This document shows, in pieces, positions 35,050 to 48,444 of a DNA stretch of 64,000 nt. Positions within the stretch are counted from its first letter, which is position 1, and each line of letters begins with the position of its first letter. The stretch comes from Mya arenaria (taxonomy: Eukaryota; Mollusca; Bivalvia; Myida; Myidae), in NCBI RefSeq assembly GCF_026914265.1, contig NC_069125.1, forward strand, positions 69,270,046 to 69,334,045, in the 5' to 3' direction. Under the pieces are notes generated by a model. It was not told the DNA's origin. It searched no databases and saw only the letters and a list, made by a program, of their open reading frames with translations. Both the position numbers and the translations under genes were made by a program.

Positions 35050-36945
35050 TTGCTAAAAGGCCGCTTAATTCACAGACCCAATTCCTTTTCTAGGCCGCTA
35101 GGCCGCTTTCTTCAAAGACATAATTCCTTCTCTAGGCCTCTAGGCCGTTTACTTCATAGACTCAATTCCCTTTCTATGCCTCTAGGCCGCTTACTTCACA
35201 GACTCAATTCCATTTCTATGCCGCTAAGCCGCTTACTTCACAGACTCAATTCCCTTTCTATGCCGCTAGGCCGCTTACTTCACAGACTCAGTTCCCTTTC
35301 TATGCCTCTAGGCCGTTTACTTCACAGACTCAATTCCCTTTCTATGCCGCTAGGCCGCTTACTTCACAGACCCAATTCCTTTTCTATGCCTCTAGGCCAT
35401 TAACTTCACAGACTCAATTCCCTTTCTATGCCGCTAGGCCACTTACTTCACAGACTCAATTCCCTTTCTATGCCGCTAGGCCGCTTAATTCACAGACTCA
35501 ATTGCCTTTCTATGCCTCTAGGCCGCTTACTTCACAGACTCAATTTCCTTTCTATGCCTCTAAGCCGCTTACTTCACAGACTCAATTCCCTTTCTATACC
35601 GCTAGGCCGCTTACTTCACAGAGTCAATTCCCTTTCTATGCCTCTAGGCCGCTTACTTCACAGACTCAATTCCCTTTCTATGCCGCTAGGCCGCTTACTT
35701 CACAGACTCAGTTCCCTTTCTATGCCTCTAGGCCGTTTACTTCACAGACTCAATTCCCTTTCTATGCCTCTAGGCCGCTTACTTCACAGACTCAATTCCC
35801 TTTCTGTGCCTCTAGGCCGCTTACTTCACAGACCCAATTCCCTTTCTATGCCTCTAGGCCGCTTACTTCACAGACCCAACTCCCTTTCTATGCCTCTAGG
35901 CCGCTTACTTCACAGACTCAATTCCCTTTCTATGCCGCTAGGCCGCTTACTTCACAGACTCAGTTCCCTTTCTATGCCTCTAGGCCGTTTACTTCACAGA
36001 CTCAATTCCCTTTCTATGCCGCTAGGCCGCTTACTTCACAGACTCAATTCCCTTTCTGTGCCTCTATGCCGCTAACTTCACAGACCCAATTCCCTTTCTA
36101 TGCCTCTAGGACGCTTACTTCACAGACTGAATTCCCTTTCTATGCCGCTAGGCCGCTTACTTCACAGACTCATTTCCCTTTCTATGCCTCTAGGCCGTTT
36201 ACTTCACAGACTCATTTCCCTTTCTTTGCCTCTAGGCCGCTTACTTCACAGACTCAATTCCCTTTCTATGCCTCTAGGCCGCTTACTTCACAGACTCAAT
36301 TCCCTTTCTATGCCGCTAGGCCACTTACTTCACAGACCCAATTCCTTTATACACCGTTAAGCCGCTTACTTCACAGACCCAATTCCCTTTTATAGACCGT
36401 TACGCCGCTTACTTCACAGACCCGATTCCTTTTCTAGACCTTTAAGCCGCTTTCTTCACAGACCCTATTCCTTTTCTAGGCCGTAAGGCCGCTTACTTTA
36501 CAGACCCAATTCCTTTTCTGGACCGTTATGCCGCTTACTTCACAGACCCAATTCCTTTTTCTAGACCATTAAGCCGCTTACTTCACAGACCCAATTTCTT
36601 TTCTAGGCCGCTTACTCCACAGACCCAATTCCTTTTCTTGGCCGCTAGGCCGCTTACTTCTCAGACCCAATTCTTTTTTATAGACCGTTAAGCCGCTTAC
36701 TTCACAGACTCAATACCTTTTCTAGGCCGTTAAGCCGCTAACTTCACAGACCCAGTTCTTTTTCTACACCGTTAAGCCACTAACTTCACAGACCCAATTC
36801 CTTTTCTACACCGTTAAGCCGCTAACTTCACAGACCCAGTTCTTTTTCTACACCGTTAAGCCACTAACTTCACAGACCCAATTCCTTTTCAAGACCGTTA
36901 AGCCGCTTTCTTCACAGACCCAATTCCTTTTCCCGTTCAGATACA
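35050..36945. repeat. 42-bp minisatellite, about 45 copies
   Basis: Units TAGGCCGCTTACTTCACAGA, CTCAATTCCCTTTC and TATGCCTC, with a 42-base period. The centre (35.1-36.35 kb) is nearly homogeneous; the right third (36.35-36.94 kb) is degenerate, with GACCGTTAAGCCGC variants. In-phase units give frames of 297, 215 and 144 codons, judged artefacts. The flanks GAGTTCCTTT and CCCGTTCAGATACAAACAC are contiguous or nearly so in the other segmental copies. Confidence 0.97.
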
Positions 36946-37061
36946 AACACATCGATTGATAAGACTTACAATGTGATATCTACTTAGATTGAAGTCATCA
37001 AAATCGATTAAAGCTAGCACCGATTAACTATAATACTTTTTGCTACTGAAATAGCTTATCT

Positions 37062-37740
37062 CATTTGACAAACCATGTTTAAAATGATAACATATGCTTT
37101 AAGTTCACGAATTATAATATCAATATTATTTATAAGATATAAATACCATATGTTTAGAATGCTCACATATGTTTCAAGTGCGCGTTTTAATAAAATACAT
37201 CCTTTTAAAAACATAAAATGAGCATTGTCTTGAACCAGAGTTCAGCAATGGAAGCTGTTGAGGTATCCACTGTTGAATTTTGATGTCTGGTGACACCTTA
37301 ATAGATTTGGTATTATTGAAAAGGGTTTGATGTGTTCAGAAAGAATATATAAAAATGTATATAAACCATTTGCTTTTAATTTAAATTTAAAAGAATGTTC
37401 AAACACAAGTACCTTATAAAAGAACAATATAATAGTCATATGCTTTTCACATTTGACAAACCATTGTGTCATATGTTTAAAATGCTCACATATGTTTAAG
37501 TGCTTGTAAAATAAATCTTCTTAATAACAAAAAATGAACAGTGTCTTGAGAACCAGAGTTCAGCAATAGAAGCTGTTGAGGTATCCACTGTTGAATTGGT
37601 GACACCTTCGTATATTCAGTATTATTGAAGTGTTTGATGTGTTTAGAAAGAAAATGTGATATATATAATTTATTATAGAAAAACATTTGATTTTTTTAAA
37701 AAGAAATTGTTTTACAAATTTGAAAGTATGTTCAAACACA
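37062..37740 (+). repeat. 387-bp block in tandem duplicate
   Basis: CATTTGACAAACCAT starts at 37062 and again at 37449. Both units carry CAGAGTTCAGCAAT and GCTGTTGAGGTATCCACTG, then a TTTGATGTGTT block. A single related copy lies in segmental copy 3 (about 43.39-43.69 kb), so the duplication is local to copy 2. Confidence 0.8.
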
Positions 37741-38152
37741 AGAACATATAAACCTCCTTCCTCAAGGTAGAAGCCGCGAGGTACAACCATCAACTTAACC
37801 TTTGCTCCATTAAACCGGACAAACTAGATAAGGAGTGTATTCCTGTGCAAATTTACAAGAACAAGGCAAGAGCTCCAAAGTAACAATTACCACTAGGAGT
37901 ATATTGCGAGATTGCGACGAAGTCGACAAATCGCAATATCCTTATTCTAATTTCTAGATTTCTCGGATTAAAACTACACATTAATTGTATAATAGTTTGA
38001 AAACACTTTCATGGCATTTTGAATAAATGCCCTTTTTCATTCAATCCATGTGTTTTCATTTTTCCCTTCGTCCTTGGGCTAATTTCTTCGTTCAGACCTA
38101 TCTTTGGTCAATTGAAAATTGCAAATGGATAGATGGATAGATACTAACAATA

Positions 38153-38175
38153 CCCCCCCCCCCACACACACACAC
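38153..38175. repeat. C run followed by (CA)n
   Basis: Eleven C residues run straight into a CA repeat. A length-unstable simple repeat inside segmental copy 2'. Confidence 0.9.
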
Positions 38176-39480
38176 CATTCACTAGGGGTTTAAGATTTGT
38201 TGGAAACGAATGCATTCATTTATAGATCATAAATATACACGTATTAAGTATTATTATCTAGCAATTAAGTCAATAACATCGACATAGGAGCAGAAATTCA
38301 TAACAACGGTAACTATGGAAATGCTAGTACTTTATTTTGATGTTGTCACTTAAATAATTACAAAATAACACTATTCAGAACATCGCTGTTCGCATCAATA
38401 GAAGTAAACATGAGACATAAATTCGAACAACAACGTAGTTATCTGGTATATGAAAGGTTGAATGATGAATTGCTTGCCATGGTTTCACATTTCCGTTAAT
38501 CGTTATGTGTTATCTCTTTAAAGCAATGGTATTTGTAAACGTCTATGGTTGATATATTATAATGTTAAACTTTGTATATAGATGTATTTTATATGGTGTA
38601 CGACGTGTGCGCATAAAAATAAATCATGAAGCTATGAAACTATGTACAAATTAGTTCCTTTTCCTTTTGAGATAAAACGTATCGATTGTTATAACGTCCA
38701 ACGCTATATCTACTAAGATAGAAAACGTCAGCAAAGTCAAATAAAGTTCGCACCGGCTTATTACAAATGTATATGTTATTTTTATGTAATTCACACTCTG
38801 CGGCGGATCAATGTGATATCATTAAACAATGATACAAATTCTATATATAAAAGTTAAATGCTTTAAATGGAATGACGTCTGTAAGCGATATAGAAGAAGA
38901 AGAAATGTTATTCAAAAGCAACATACAACACACTACATATTTGAAATAGGCCAATATACGTTTTAGCCAAATGCATTTCTCAACCGTTTTTAGGCTTATA
39001 ATATTTAAGATCTACTTCGCATGAAGTCTATCTGTTTGGCAATTGATATATTTATGCAGAGCGTGTCCTCACCGCCCATGCAAAATAGTTAGCAAACCTT
39101 AAAAAAATTGAAATCACTTGGAGTGCTTATGTGCAACTCTTGATTCCATGCAACATTACCCAATTGGTTTGTATTTTGATCCTAGACTAAGTCATATATG
39201 ATCATTTGAACGAGATCATTAAACATTCGTTTCATGACTAGCCAAAATGATTTCTGTCTTAAAAATTGCATGTGGTATTCATTTCATTTTACAAAAAGCA
39301 AACAACCTTAATAACCATTTAATGCAGTAAAGAACGATGTTTTTAACCATTTAAATAATTTCATAAACAAAGAGCAAACAAGAAGAAGTCTAAACCTTGA
39401 CCTAGGTAGAGACCTTAAACCAACAATCAACCTATCTTTAGCTCCATTAAACCGGAAATACTCGATGAGGAGTTTAATCA

Positions 39481-39650
39481 TACTAAACTTGAAACTTGAA
39501 ACTTGTTTATTTGCTTAAACGCCTATTTCTACATATAAATACATATTCAATGGTATTGTCAATAATGAATTATAAGATAATAAAAGGAATACAGCAATAC
39601 AGACACAAGATTAAATAACCAGTAATCCGGACAGTCTTACTTAGAACTAC
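39481..39650 (-). mobile_element. truncated LINE-like 3' end inserted in segmental copy 2'
   Basis: On the minus strand the sequence ends GCAAATAAACAAGTTTCAAG followed by further GTTTCAA repeats. Copy 1 is continuous across the equivalent point (GAGGAGTTTATTCATATGC at about 32.06 kb), so this is an insertion of about 170 bases. No coding part is left. Confidence 0.45.
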
Positions 39651-40017
39651 ACATATGCGGCCTTACTCATCAAACTTTCTTGAAAACCTTGTTTCGTGTG
39701 CAACTCATTGACTGACATTTTTTTTAATCTGCAAGAAGTAACATATTTTCTAAAAAGTAAATGATTTTCCGTAACAACAGATTATACTTGATCTACTCCG
39801 ATGAAATGAAGTAATGAAATAACCACCAATTGCATTCCCATCTTGTCATGTCAGATAGTCAAATTACCGCAAAAAGGCATCTTTTTTGTCTTTTCCAACT
39901 CTCCGATGTAACGAAGGTTTTTACACAGAGGCCAGCTGTGTCTGATTGATGGATTCGAACAATGTCGTTGTACATTAACAATTTTTTTATGTAACTATAG
40001 CTTGAAATTTTTCATCA

Positions 40018-40590
40018 GTATGTTTTGTTTGATTGCCTCGTTTCTGTACCAGTGTATTTTGTTTGAATGTATATTTACTATATGAATATACTATATTTTT
40101 GGGTTTCCCTTTTCAATAGCAACATGTTTTGGTAGGTTGACCCTTTACTGTAATAATTTGCTTTGTTTGATTGTACCTTTCCTGTAGCAATATGTGTTTT
40201 TGTTATGTAGCTACAGGTTTTGTTCGATTGTACCTTTCCTGTAGCAATATGTTTTGTTTGGTTCTCCCTTTTATGTAATAATATATTTTGTTTGGTTGTA
40301 CCTTTAGTCGTTATATGTTTTGTTTGATTGTACATTTCCTGTGGCAATACATTTTGTTTGATTATACCTTTCCTGTAGCAATATGTTTTGTTGGATTGTA
40401 CCCTTCCTGTAGTAATATGTTTTGTTTGTTTTTCCCTTTTCTGTAATAATATGTTTTGTTTGGTTGTACCTTTACTAGTAATATGTTCTGTTTGGTTGTC
40501 CCTTTTCTGTAATAAAATGTTTTGTTTGATTGTCTTTTTTATGTAACAATATTTGTTGAGTGATTGTCCCTTTCCTCTAGCAATATGCTT
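40018..40590. repeat. 34-bp minisatellite, array 2 (about 16 degenerate copies)
   Basis: Units of the form TTTGTTTGATTGTACC then TTTCCTGTAGCAATATG. The period and phase are as in array 1, but copies are much more diverged, with several indels. It lies at the same backbone position, just before the TCTGGATAAATTATGT block. Confidence 0.9.
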
Positions 40591-41299
40591 TTAGTAACGT
40601 CAGTCTGGATAAATTATGTCTTTGTACATGTATTTTTAACAACCAATACTGTAAAGATGTACTAAATGACAGCTAATTTCTCGAAAACAACGTGTGTATC
40701 TTTGTCCTAATTGATGCAATACCCCTTATTTGTATTGATAAAGTGTGTTTTAATGTCAACTCTATAATAAAGACGTTACGAAACACTATTTATTTCTACC
40801 CGTATTTCGCAGTCGTCATTTTCTCGTGAGGCACGTTTTAATTGTCAAAGGATTATTGCATGTTTAAGTGTTGTTGCCGCAGACAGGGCATGTTCAATAA
40901 TGTGCGAACGATCCGTTTAAGGTCACAACTTTGATGTCCTGTAAACTTGTACGCCTTAACTGCATTTCTGCTGTAAAAAGTTGATAATGAACACTTAGTA
41001 GCCAATGACTATTTATAACCTACAAATATAAATCACTCAACAAATCCACCAAGCAAACAAAAAGGGTTTTCAATTTGCAAATTGTGAAAATAACATGTTC
41101 AAGTTGCACTGTTTTCGAAAATAGTATAATATATTCTGACATACCCTTGTCAATGATTATTTTCTGTGAACGAAACTCTTCTCAACCTCTGTGTTTATAA
41201 ATAGAAGTACCAGAAACAGAACCCAACACAGTTATCTAGTGAATGGAAGGTGGAAATGATTAGCTGACTTTTACATTTTTATAAGAGTTTGTTTACCTG

Positions 41300-41405
41300 T
41301 AAATTGACCACACTCTCGCGCAACATCGTGCCAACAAGAGTGATTAATATAAGTTGCAATTGCTTGTTTCACAATCATTGTAAAATTAAATAAGTTTAAA
41401 CTAAA
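41300..41405 (+). mobile_element. dispersed repeat, LINE/SINE-like 3' end with TAAAC tail
   Basis: GACCACACTC, TCGCGCAACATCGTGCCAAC and TTTCACAATCATTGTAAA, then AAATAAGTTTAAAC and three TAAAC-type repeats. It is a better-preserved relative of the copy at 4620-4712. It sits inside segmental copy 3, between blocks that are contiguous in copy 2 (about 34.39 kb), so it is a later insertion. Confidence 0.55.
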
Positions 41406-41474
41406 CTAAACTAAATTGTTGCCATTCTTCAAATAAAAAAGTAATTAATTTATTGTGCAGAAAAAAGACATCAA

Positions 41475-41675
41475 TCATTCTTCGCCAACGTTTATTTTAG
41501 AACCTTTGACCGCAAAAGCTTTTCCACTAATCACATCAATGTCATTTAGGATAACCACTTGGATATGCTTCATTCTTTCAGCCTGCATTTTATCCGCAGC
41601 TAATGCAGTTATGCTTGCATTATGTGACAGGTATTGGTTAATGCGCGCCAATGATCTTACAAGGGTTACACGCAA
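41475..41675 (-). pseudogene. conserved short reading frame of the segmental repeat, copy 3
   Basis: Paralogue of the frame at 34420-34671. It shares RVTLVRSLARINQ, NASITALAADKMQAERMKH and VVILNDIDVIS. A 1-base deletion in the run after VKGSKI shifts the last codons, so the frame ends early as NVGEE. Several substitutions are non-synonymous, as expected after loss of constraint. Function unknown. Confidence 0.35.
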
Positions 41676-41880
41676 GACAGACCCAAGTCACCTAATTAAC
41701 TTTGAATAGGCCACGTTTCCAAGATATTTACAATTATATTTGGTAATACATACATACAATTATAAAGTATTATTAAATCAATAACATCGACATAGCAGCT
41801 GAAAATGATAAAAAAAAACGGTAACGATAACATCTGCTAGTACTTTATTTCGATGCTGCCCCTCAATTATGACAACGTAA

Positions 41881-42976
<1,096 letters not shown>

Positions 42977-43719
42977 TGACGTTTATGCATTAGAAATAAA
43001 CTATGAAGCTATGTAGAGAGAAGTTCCTTTTCTAGGTTGCTTACCTCATAGACCCAATTCCTTTTCCCGTTCAGATACAAACACGTCGAGTATTAAGAAG
43101 TACAACATATCTACTTAAATAGAAAATGTCATCCAAGTCGATTTAAGCTAGCACCGGTTAATTAGATAACATTTTTATGTATTAATCAAACTGTAAAGGA
43201 TCAATGTATGTGAAACAATTTAAATATAATTCCAAATTGTATAAGAAAAAAGCTCAAATGCACGAAATTTTACCTCGCTGTGTTTGCCAAACAGAGCTAG
43301 CAAAATTCCCATCCAACTCAAGTCCTTTTTTGAATTGTTTGAGAAATGAAATATTTAAAAAAGAACAATTCAATATCACGATGCTTTTCTCATTTGTCAA
43401 ACCATTGTACCACATGTTTAGAATACTCAGATATGTTTTAAGTGCACGAATTAATAAAATAATCCTTTTAATAACAAAAAATGAGCATTTTCTTGAGAAC
43501 CAGAGTTCAGCAATGGAAGCTGTTGAGGTATCAACTGTTGAATTATGTTGTCTGGTGACACGTCAATATATTTAGTATGATTGAAAAGGATTTGATGTGT
43601 TCAGAAAGAATGTTAAAATATATAAAAAAAAGCATTTGCTTTTTTTAAATATATTTACAAATTTGAAAGAATGTGCAAACACTAGAAAATATAATCCTCC
43701 TTCCTCATCCTTTTCAGAT

Positions 43720-44945
43720 TTGAGTTCTCCTTTTCATTAGCAATATGTGTTGTTTGAGTGCCCCTTTTCAGTAACAAAATGTTTTAGTCGAGTGCCCCTT
43801 TTCAGTAACAAAATGTTTTGTTCGAGTGCCCCTTTTCAGAAGCAATATGTTTTGTTCGAGTGCCCCTTTTCAGTAACAAAATGTTTTGTCGCGAGTGCCC
43901 CTTTTCAGTAACAAAATGTTTTGTTCGAGTGCCCCTTCTCAGTAGCAATATGTTTTGCTTGAGTGCCCCTTTTAAGTAACAAAATGTTTTGTTCGAGTGC
44001 CCCTTTTCAGTAACAAAATGTTTTGTTCGAGTGCCCCTTCTCAGTAGCAATATGTTTTGCTTGAGTGCCCCTTTTAAGTAACAAAATGTTTTGTTCGAGT
44101 GCCCCTTTTCAGTAACAAAATGTTTTCTTTGAATGTTCCTTTGCAAAAGCAATTTGTTGGTTTAAGTGCCCCTTTTCAGTAACAAAAGGTTTTGTTCGAG
44201 TGCCCCTTTTCAGTAACAAAATGTTTTGTTCGAGTGCCCCTTTTCAGTAGCAGTATGTTTTGCTTGAGTGCCCCTTTTCAGTAGCAAAATGTTTTCTTTG
44301 AATGTCCCTTTGCAGAAGCAATATGTTTTGTTTGAGTGCCCCTTTTCAATAACAAAATGTTTTGTTCGAGTGCCCCTTTTCAGTAGCAATATGCTTTGCT
44401 TGAGTGTCCCTTTTCAGTAACAAAATGTTTTGTTTGACTGCCCCTTTTCAGTAGCAATACGTTTTGTTTGAGTGCCCCTTTTCAGTAACAAAATGTTTTG
44501 TTCGAGTGCCCCTTTTTAGTAGCAATGCGTTTTGTTTGAGTGCCCCTTTTCAGTAACAATATGTTTTGTTTTAGTGCCCCTTTTCTGTAACAATATGGGC
44601 TCTTTGATTGCCCCTTTTCAGTAGTAATATGTTATGTTTGAGTACCCCTTTTCAGTAACAATATGTTTTCTTTGATTGCCCTTTTCAGTAGTAATATGTT
44701 TTGTTCGAGTGCCCCTTTTCAGTAGCAATACGTTTGGTTTAAGTGCCCCTCTTCAGTAACAATATTTTTTGTTTGAGTGCCCCTTTTCAGTAAAAATATG
44801 TTTTATTTTGAGTGCCCCTTTTCAGTAGCAATATGTATTGTTTGAGTACCCTTTTCAGTAACAATATGTTTTCTTTGATTGCCCCTTTTCAGTAGTAATA
44901 TGTTTTGTTTGAGTGCCCCTTTTCAGTAACAATATGCTATTATTG
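43720..44945. repeat. 34-bp minisatellite, array 3 (about 36 copies)
   Basis: Units GTTCGAGTGCCCC then TTTTCAGTAACAAAATGTTTT, with a 34-base period. It is clearly related to arrays 1 and 2 (shared TTTCnGTAGCAATATGTTTTG core) but has its own GAGTGCCCC variant. The minus strand is stop-free in all frames in the cleaner part (116-codon frame at 43802-44152). It ends at the block GTTAATCTGGACAATTTATG. Confidence 0.95.
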
Positions 44946-44990
44946 TCGTTAATCTGGACAATTTATGTCCTTATGTTTTTGATAACAGCA

Positions 44991-46558
44991 GTTTGAGTTG
45001 TTAGCACAACAGAGACTTGGTAAGAAAGCTTGTATCTTGCCGCAATGTTGAGGTAAGTAAGTGCCAATGTCACTGCAGTAATACGCCCAATGGTATAGAA
45101 CATAGACAATTTGGTTCCCGTATGTCTTCATAAAATTGAGTTTTATAAGTGAAATAACAACAGTGAAAATATCAAATTGTTATTTCATTGCAAAATAATG
45201 AGTTAAAATATTGACTTTGAGAACTACTTTTATAATCAATTGGAGTTACATCCTCTTGATAAAAATAGAGCACTTCACTTTGTACCAGAAAATGATGGCA
45301 AAAAACATATTTAAAATGTAAAGAAATGTTAATAAGTTTAAATAAAGATATATTTGGAAATTAACAACTTACCGTTTATTAGAAAAAAGGTTATCTTGAT
45401 ATTGAAGCTGAATGTTCGAACATTTGCTTTCATTACAAACAAAAAACAGAGGTGAACAACTGCTTGAACATGAATAGAATGTTATATCATCGTTCAAATT
45501 TAATGTATTTTGAACTGTTTGTCGTTGTGATACGTTATACGAACTTCCCGCCGGAAAATTCACACAACAATTTACAGATTTACTGATTTTTTGACCCCAA
45601 CTACGCCTGAAATTTTGCGTGAGGAGCTTCGCCACTCGTGAAAATATGTTTTTTCTATGACACTCGTGAAATAAAATACCATCTTACACAGAACTAAACG
45701 AATATCCTCGTTATTTCATTGAACATAATAGATGTTACTGCGTTAAAACATCAAAATATATGTCACCCGTGATGAAAGAAAAAGTCATTTCCATTTATAT
45801 TTGTATAGTTGTGCAACTTGTGCACAGTTTGCTTTACGTGATCACTCGCTTAAATCCTTATCGATTTACATCGAAGTTCACCATCTTTCCCTTTTATTAT
45901 GCTAAAATGATATCAATTATTAATTTTAATTAACAGGCGTTTTGTATAAATAGTAACCTGTTTACAACTGCGTTGCAGATATGATTTCGCTTGAAGGCAA
46001 GAGTATAATTATATTTTCTGATACCACATATGACACGGCACGTTATATGAAGCAAATTTGTATTTTCAATTATATTTGACAAAATGACAAGATTCTTCAT
46101 TTCTCTTTAGAACTGTTGCCGTAAGTTTATAAAATTAGTTTATGTTATGAAAAATATTTTGTTTGCATTGATTTTGATACCATTTGATCTCGAAAAGTCT
46201 GAATAGTAGAGATTTCTACCAGAGTAAAGAGGTATTTGCTCGGTGATGAACATAACATTTTCTACCTTTCAACTTTGATGAGTATGAGTTTAATTGTTTG
46301 AGAGCCAATATCCAATGTGTTTACTCTTATATTTTTGATTGCATAAGAAATGTTACAAAGGAGTGTTTGGGTAAATGAACATCACCCACTTTAGTGTAAC
46401 CAAGTAGTACCCAACCTCAAATTTCAAAGTGTTTCACTAACCGTTGACAAGCGGTAATCACAACAATTGTCGATGAAGATATCATAATATGTGTGATGTG
46501 TCTGTGTTGGTTTTGTTCGTTGTTGTCTATCGTTTAGTGTCTGTTCGGCTACAGCCTT
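44991..46558. other. no firm gene; one exon-like minus-strand frame
   Basis: The minus-strand frame at 45369-45635 (extending open to about 45.69 kb, no ATG) ends exactly at a strong donor, CGGTAAGT (about 45371). It encodes VAKLLTQNFRRSWGQ...CSNIQLQYQDN, with no known domain. CACTCGTGA occurs twice 37 bases apart (45.63 and 45.67 kb), suggesting repeat origin. The remainder is AT-rich without features. Confidence 0.2.
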
Positions 46559-46770
46559 ATGCATTCCAAGGGATTCGTGAAATAAATGGCTACTGGGCTT
46601 TACTCTTGTGTCTTTAGACAAATTATTCGTGAACTAAAGTGCTACTGTGCTTCAGTCTTTAAACAGGGTATTCTTGGAATAATTGGCTACGGGACTTCAG
46701 TTCTGTGCCTTCTAAACAAGGTATTCGTAAAAAATAACTAACTCCTGGGCTTCTCCCTGTAATTTCCATT
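46559..46770. repeat. about four degenerate units of ~45-57 bases
   Basis: Repeated landmarks: ATTCGTGAAATAAATGGCTA, CTGGGCTTTACTCTTGTG and CTTTAGACAAATTATTCG, with spacings that vary by indels. An old, decaying tandem repeat. Its last part (GGCTTCTCCCTGTAATTTCC) resembles sequences at about 48510 and 57113. Confidence 0.6.
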
Positions 46771-48444
46771 GTATTACTTAACAAGAGTAAAAAAATACAA
46801 AAAATAACAGAACAAGTAGAACTTAAAATGTTTAACAACAATTTAAATGTAGTTTGAACTCAATTCAAGCTTTAATAGTGATTATACAATGGAAACTATT
46901 CGGACAGCAGCCATACATTTGACTTTGATCTTGTTTCACGCACAAAACTCAAAGCTGTCTTTAAATACGTTAAATACTGTAAGAAAGAGTATAAGAGCAC
47001 ACTTACCAGCTAGTTTTAGATCTGTATTGGCCTCAGATCAATGTCACCTTCCCCATCACTGACATTAAACCGTCCGCTTGTTAACGAGTTCTCCGAACCG
47101 CACTTCCGGTCAGTATAGTTAAGTCTTCATTACTGGAGAGCTAAATGTCCATGTGTGCGTGCTTATTTAAATTCCATTCCGACGGTGGCTTTATTCTTAA
47201 CATTGTATTGATTCACGATTGGTTCCTAGCCTCAAAAGCTCTGTCGGTTGAAAGGAATCCGTAAGGAAAACGAAGCATGACATAAAAGAAGGGGGAAAAC
47301 GTTAAATCGTGGGAACCAGACAATTTAGAGATCAATACTATAGGAAAATTCAGCAATGTTGCCATCTAACGCGTTTACGGAGAGAGACTTGTGGAAGGGA
47401 GGCAGAAAGGACAGGCGAAGTAACATTATGCGGGCCAATATGAACAAATTAGTTCCTAACTTGTTTTTAGAGCCGTCACGATAATGTAATTAGGACTAAC
47501 CGGAAAAGACAAACATTCCAGAAAAGTCTTTGACAATTGCAAGTTTCTATGGAAACCTCCTTCCCGCGAGACGTTTTTAATCAACAAGCAATCTTTAATT
47601 AAAAGATAAGTCCCCTCAAACACAAGCTTAGGAAATCCGACTAATATGGTGCGAATTGAATTGGCAAGATAAAACTCAGGAAGAGGATATTCGGTGATTA
47701 TTGCTTCGGCTCATCCAATATTGAGGCAGGGTACGTGTGAGTTCACACCATTCGCTTGGTAATGAAATTATAGAGCTTTTTTGCAGTCTGACGAATGAGA
47801 TATACGTGCAATTTAAGAAGACAGCATTTTTTCTTGCATACTGTAAGACAGTTTTGAAGGCATTGGCATTTGAAATTCAAATACAATATATTTGACTTTC
47901 GTATAATGTAAATATCATTTAATGAACAGCGAAGAACTTCAAAATTTTAGCAATTTAGATTAATAATTTGCCTCGGGCTGGAATGTCCTTTGCCATTAAA
48001 CAGGCAAGTTAAGGAAGCTCCTTGATGTCCTTTCGGTGTTATCAGTCTACTGCAGTGTCATGTTACACCCTCATTAGGCCTCACAGTGCCGGAGTTCTGT
48101 CGTATTTATCATCCGCCTTAATGCTACAAATAACGGCAATGGTTTCCGATTTCTTCATACAACAAAAAGTCCGAGTTCGATGTGCCGACGTGTGGCTAAT
48201 GAACACGAGTGTACTCTTTGTAATGCGTATTCCGAAACAAGCCGTGCCATATTCTCTTACGTAATATGTAGGTGTTTATGGAGGCAACTACCATTACTAT
48301 CAGGAAGGAATTCCGCCGTACCTTTGAAGTTCCACCCAGCACCTAATAAGAGCGATAAGTAGTTTAGTTGTATCATTCTACATAAATGGTTTGTCTTTTA
48401 GTTGTCATTACCCTAAGTTGGTGTTAGAACTTAGAATGCGTATT
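46771..48444. other. no gene supported
   Basis: Mostly AT-rich. At 48022-48362 two overlapping plus frames exist; one reads CRRVANEHECTLCNAYSE with paired cysteines, vaguely like the zinc-knuckle end of a LINE polyprotein. It is too short and unmatched to call. Confidence 0.3.

Larger units (their letters stand above)
33421..37955 (+). repeat. segmental repeat, copy 2
   Basis: Same block order as copy 1: TACTTGG...GTACAAAGTAG (33.72 kb), GACAGGTCATGTTG and GACGTCCTGTAAAGG (34.03-34.09 kb), the conserved minus-strand frame (34.42-34.67 kb), TATCGACATATGA (34.90 kb), the 42-bp array (35.05-36.94 kb) at the site that is empty in copy 1, CAGATACAAACACATCGATT (36.94 kb) and GCTAGCACCGATTAA (37.01 kb). 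Then come a 387-bp block in tandem duplicate and CCATTAAACCGGACAAAC (37.81 kb). Confidence 0.8.
37956..40670 (+). repeat. segmental repeat, partial copy 2'
   Basis: Starts at the point equivalent to 29.64 kb of copy 1 (TTTCTCGGATTAAAACTACAC). It then follows copy 1 closely: AATAACATCGACATAGGAGC (38.27 kb), GAAGTAAACATGAGACATAA (38.40 kb), the minisatellite-free site TTAGTTCCTTTTCC (38651), AAATGCATTTCTCAACC (38.98 kb), a LINE tail insertion (39.48 kb), AACATATTTTCTAAAAAG (39.74 kb), the 34-bp array (40.02 kb) and TCTGGATAAATTATGT (40.60 kb). It resembles copy 1 more than its neighbour copy 2 in the 38.2-38.65 kb part. Confidence 0.75.

Noticed and set aside
35502..36395. 297-codon protein with 14-residue repeat (PLTSQTQFPFYASR)
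   Set aside because: Direct reading of the 42-bp array. The repeat-free homologous sites show that the sequence is not a conserved exon.
48022..48362. LINE polyprotein end with a CTLC zinc-knuckle
   Set aside because: Only one short cysteine pair, no reverse-transcriptase upstream and no clear frame; too weak to call.
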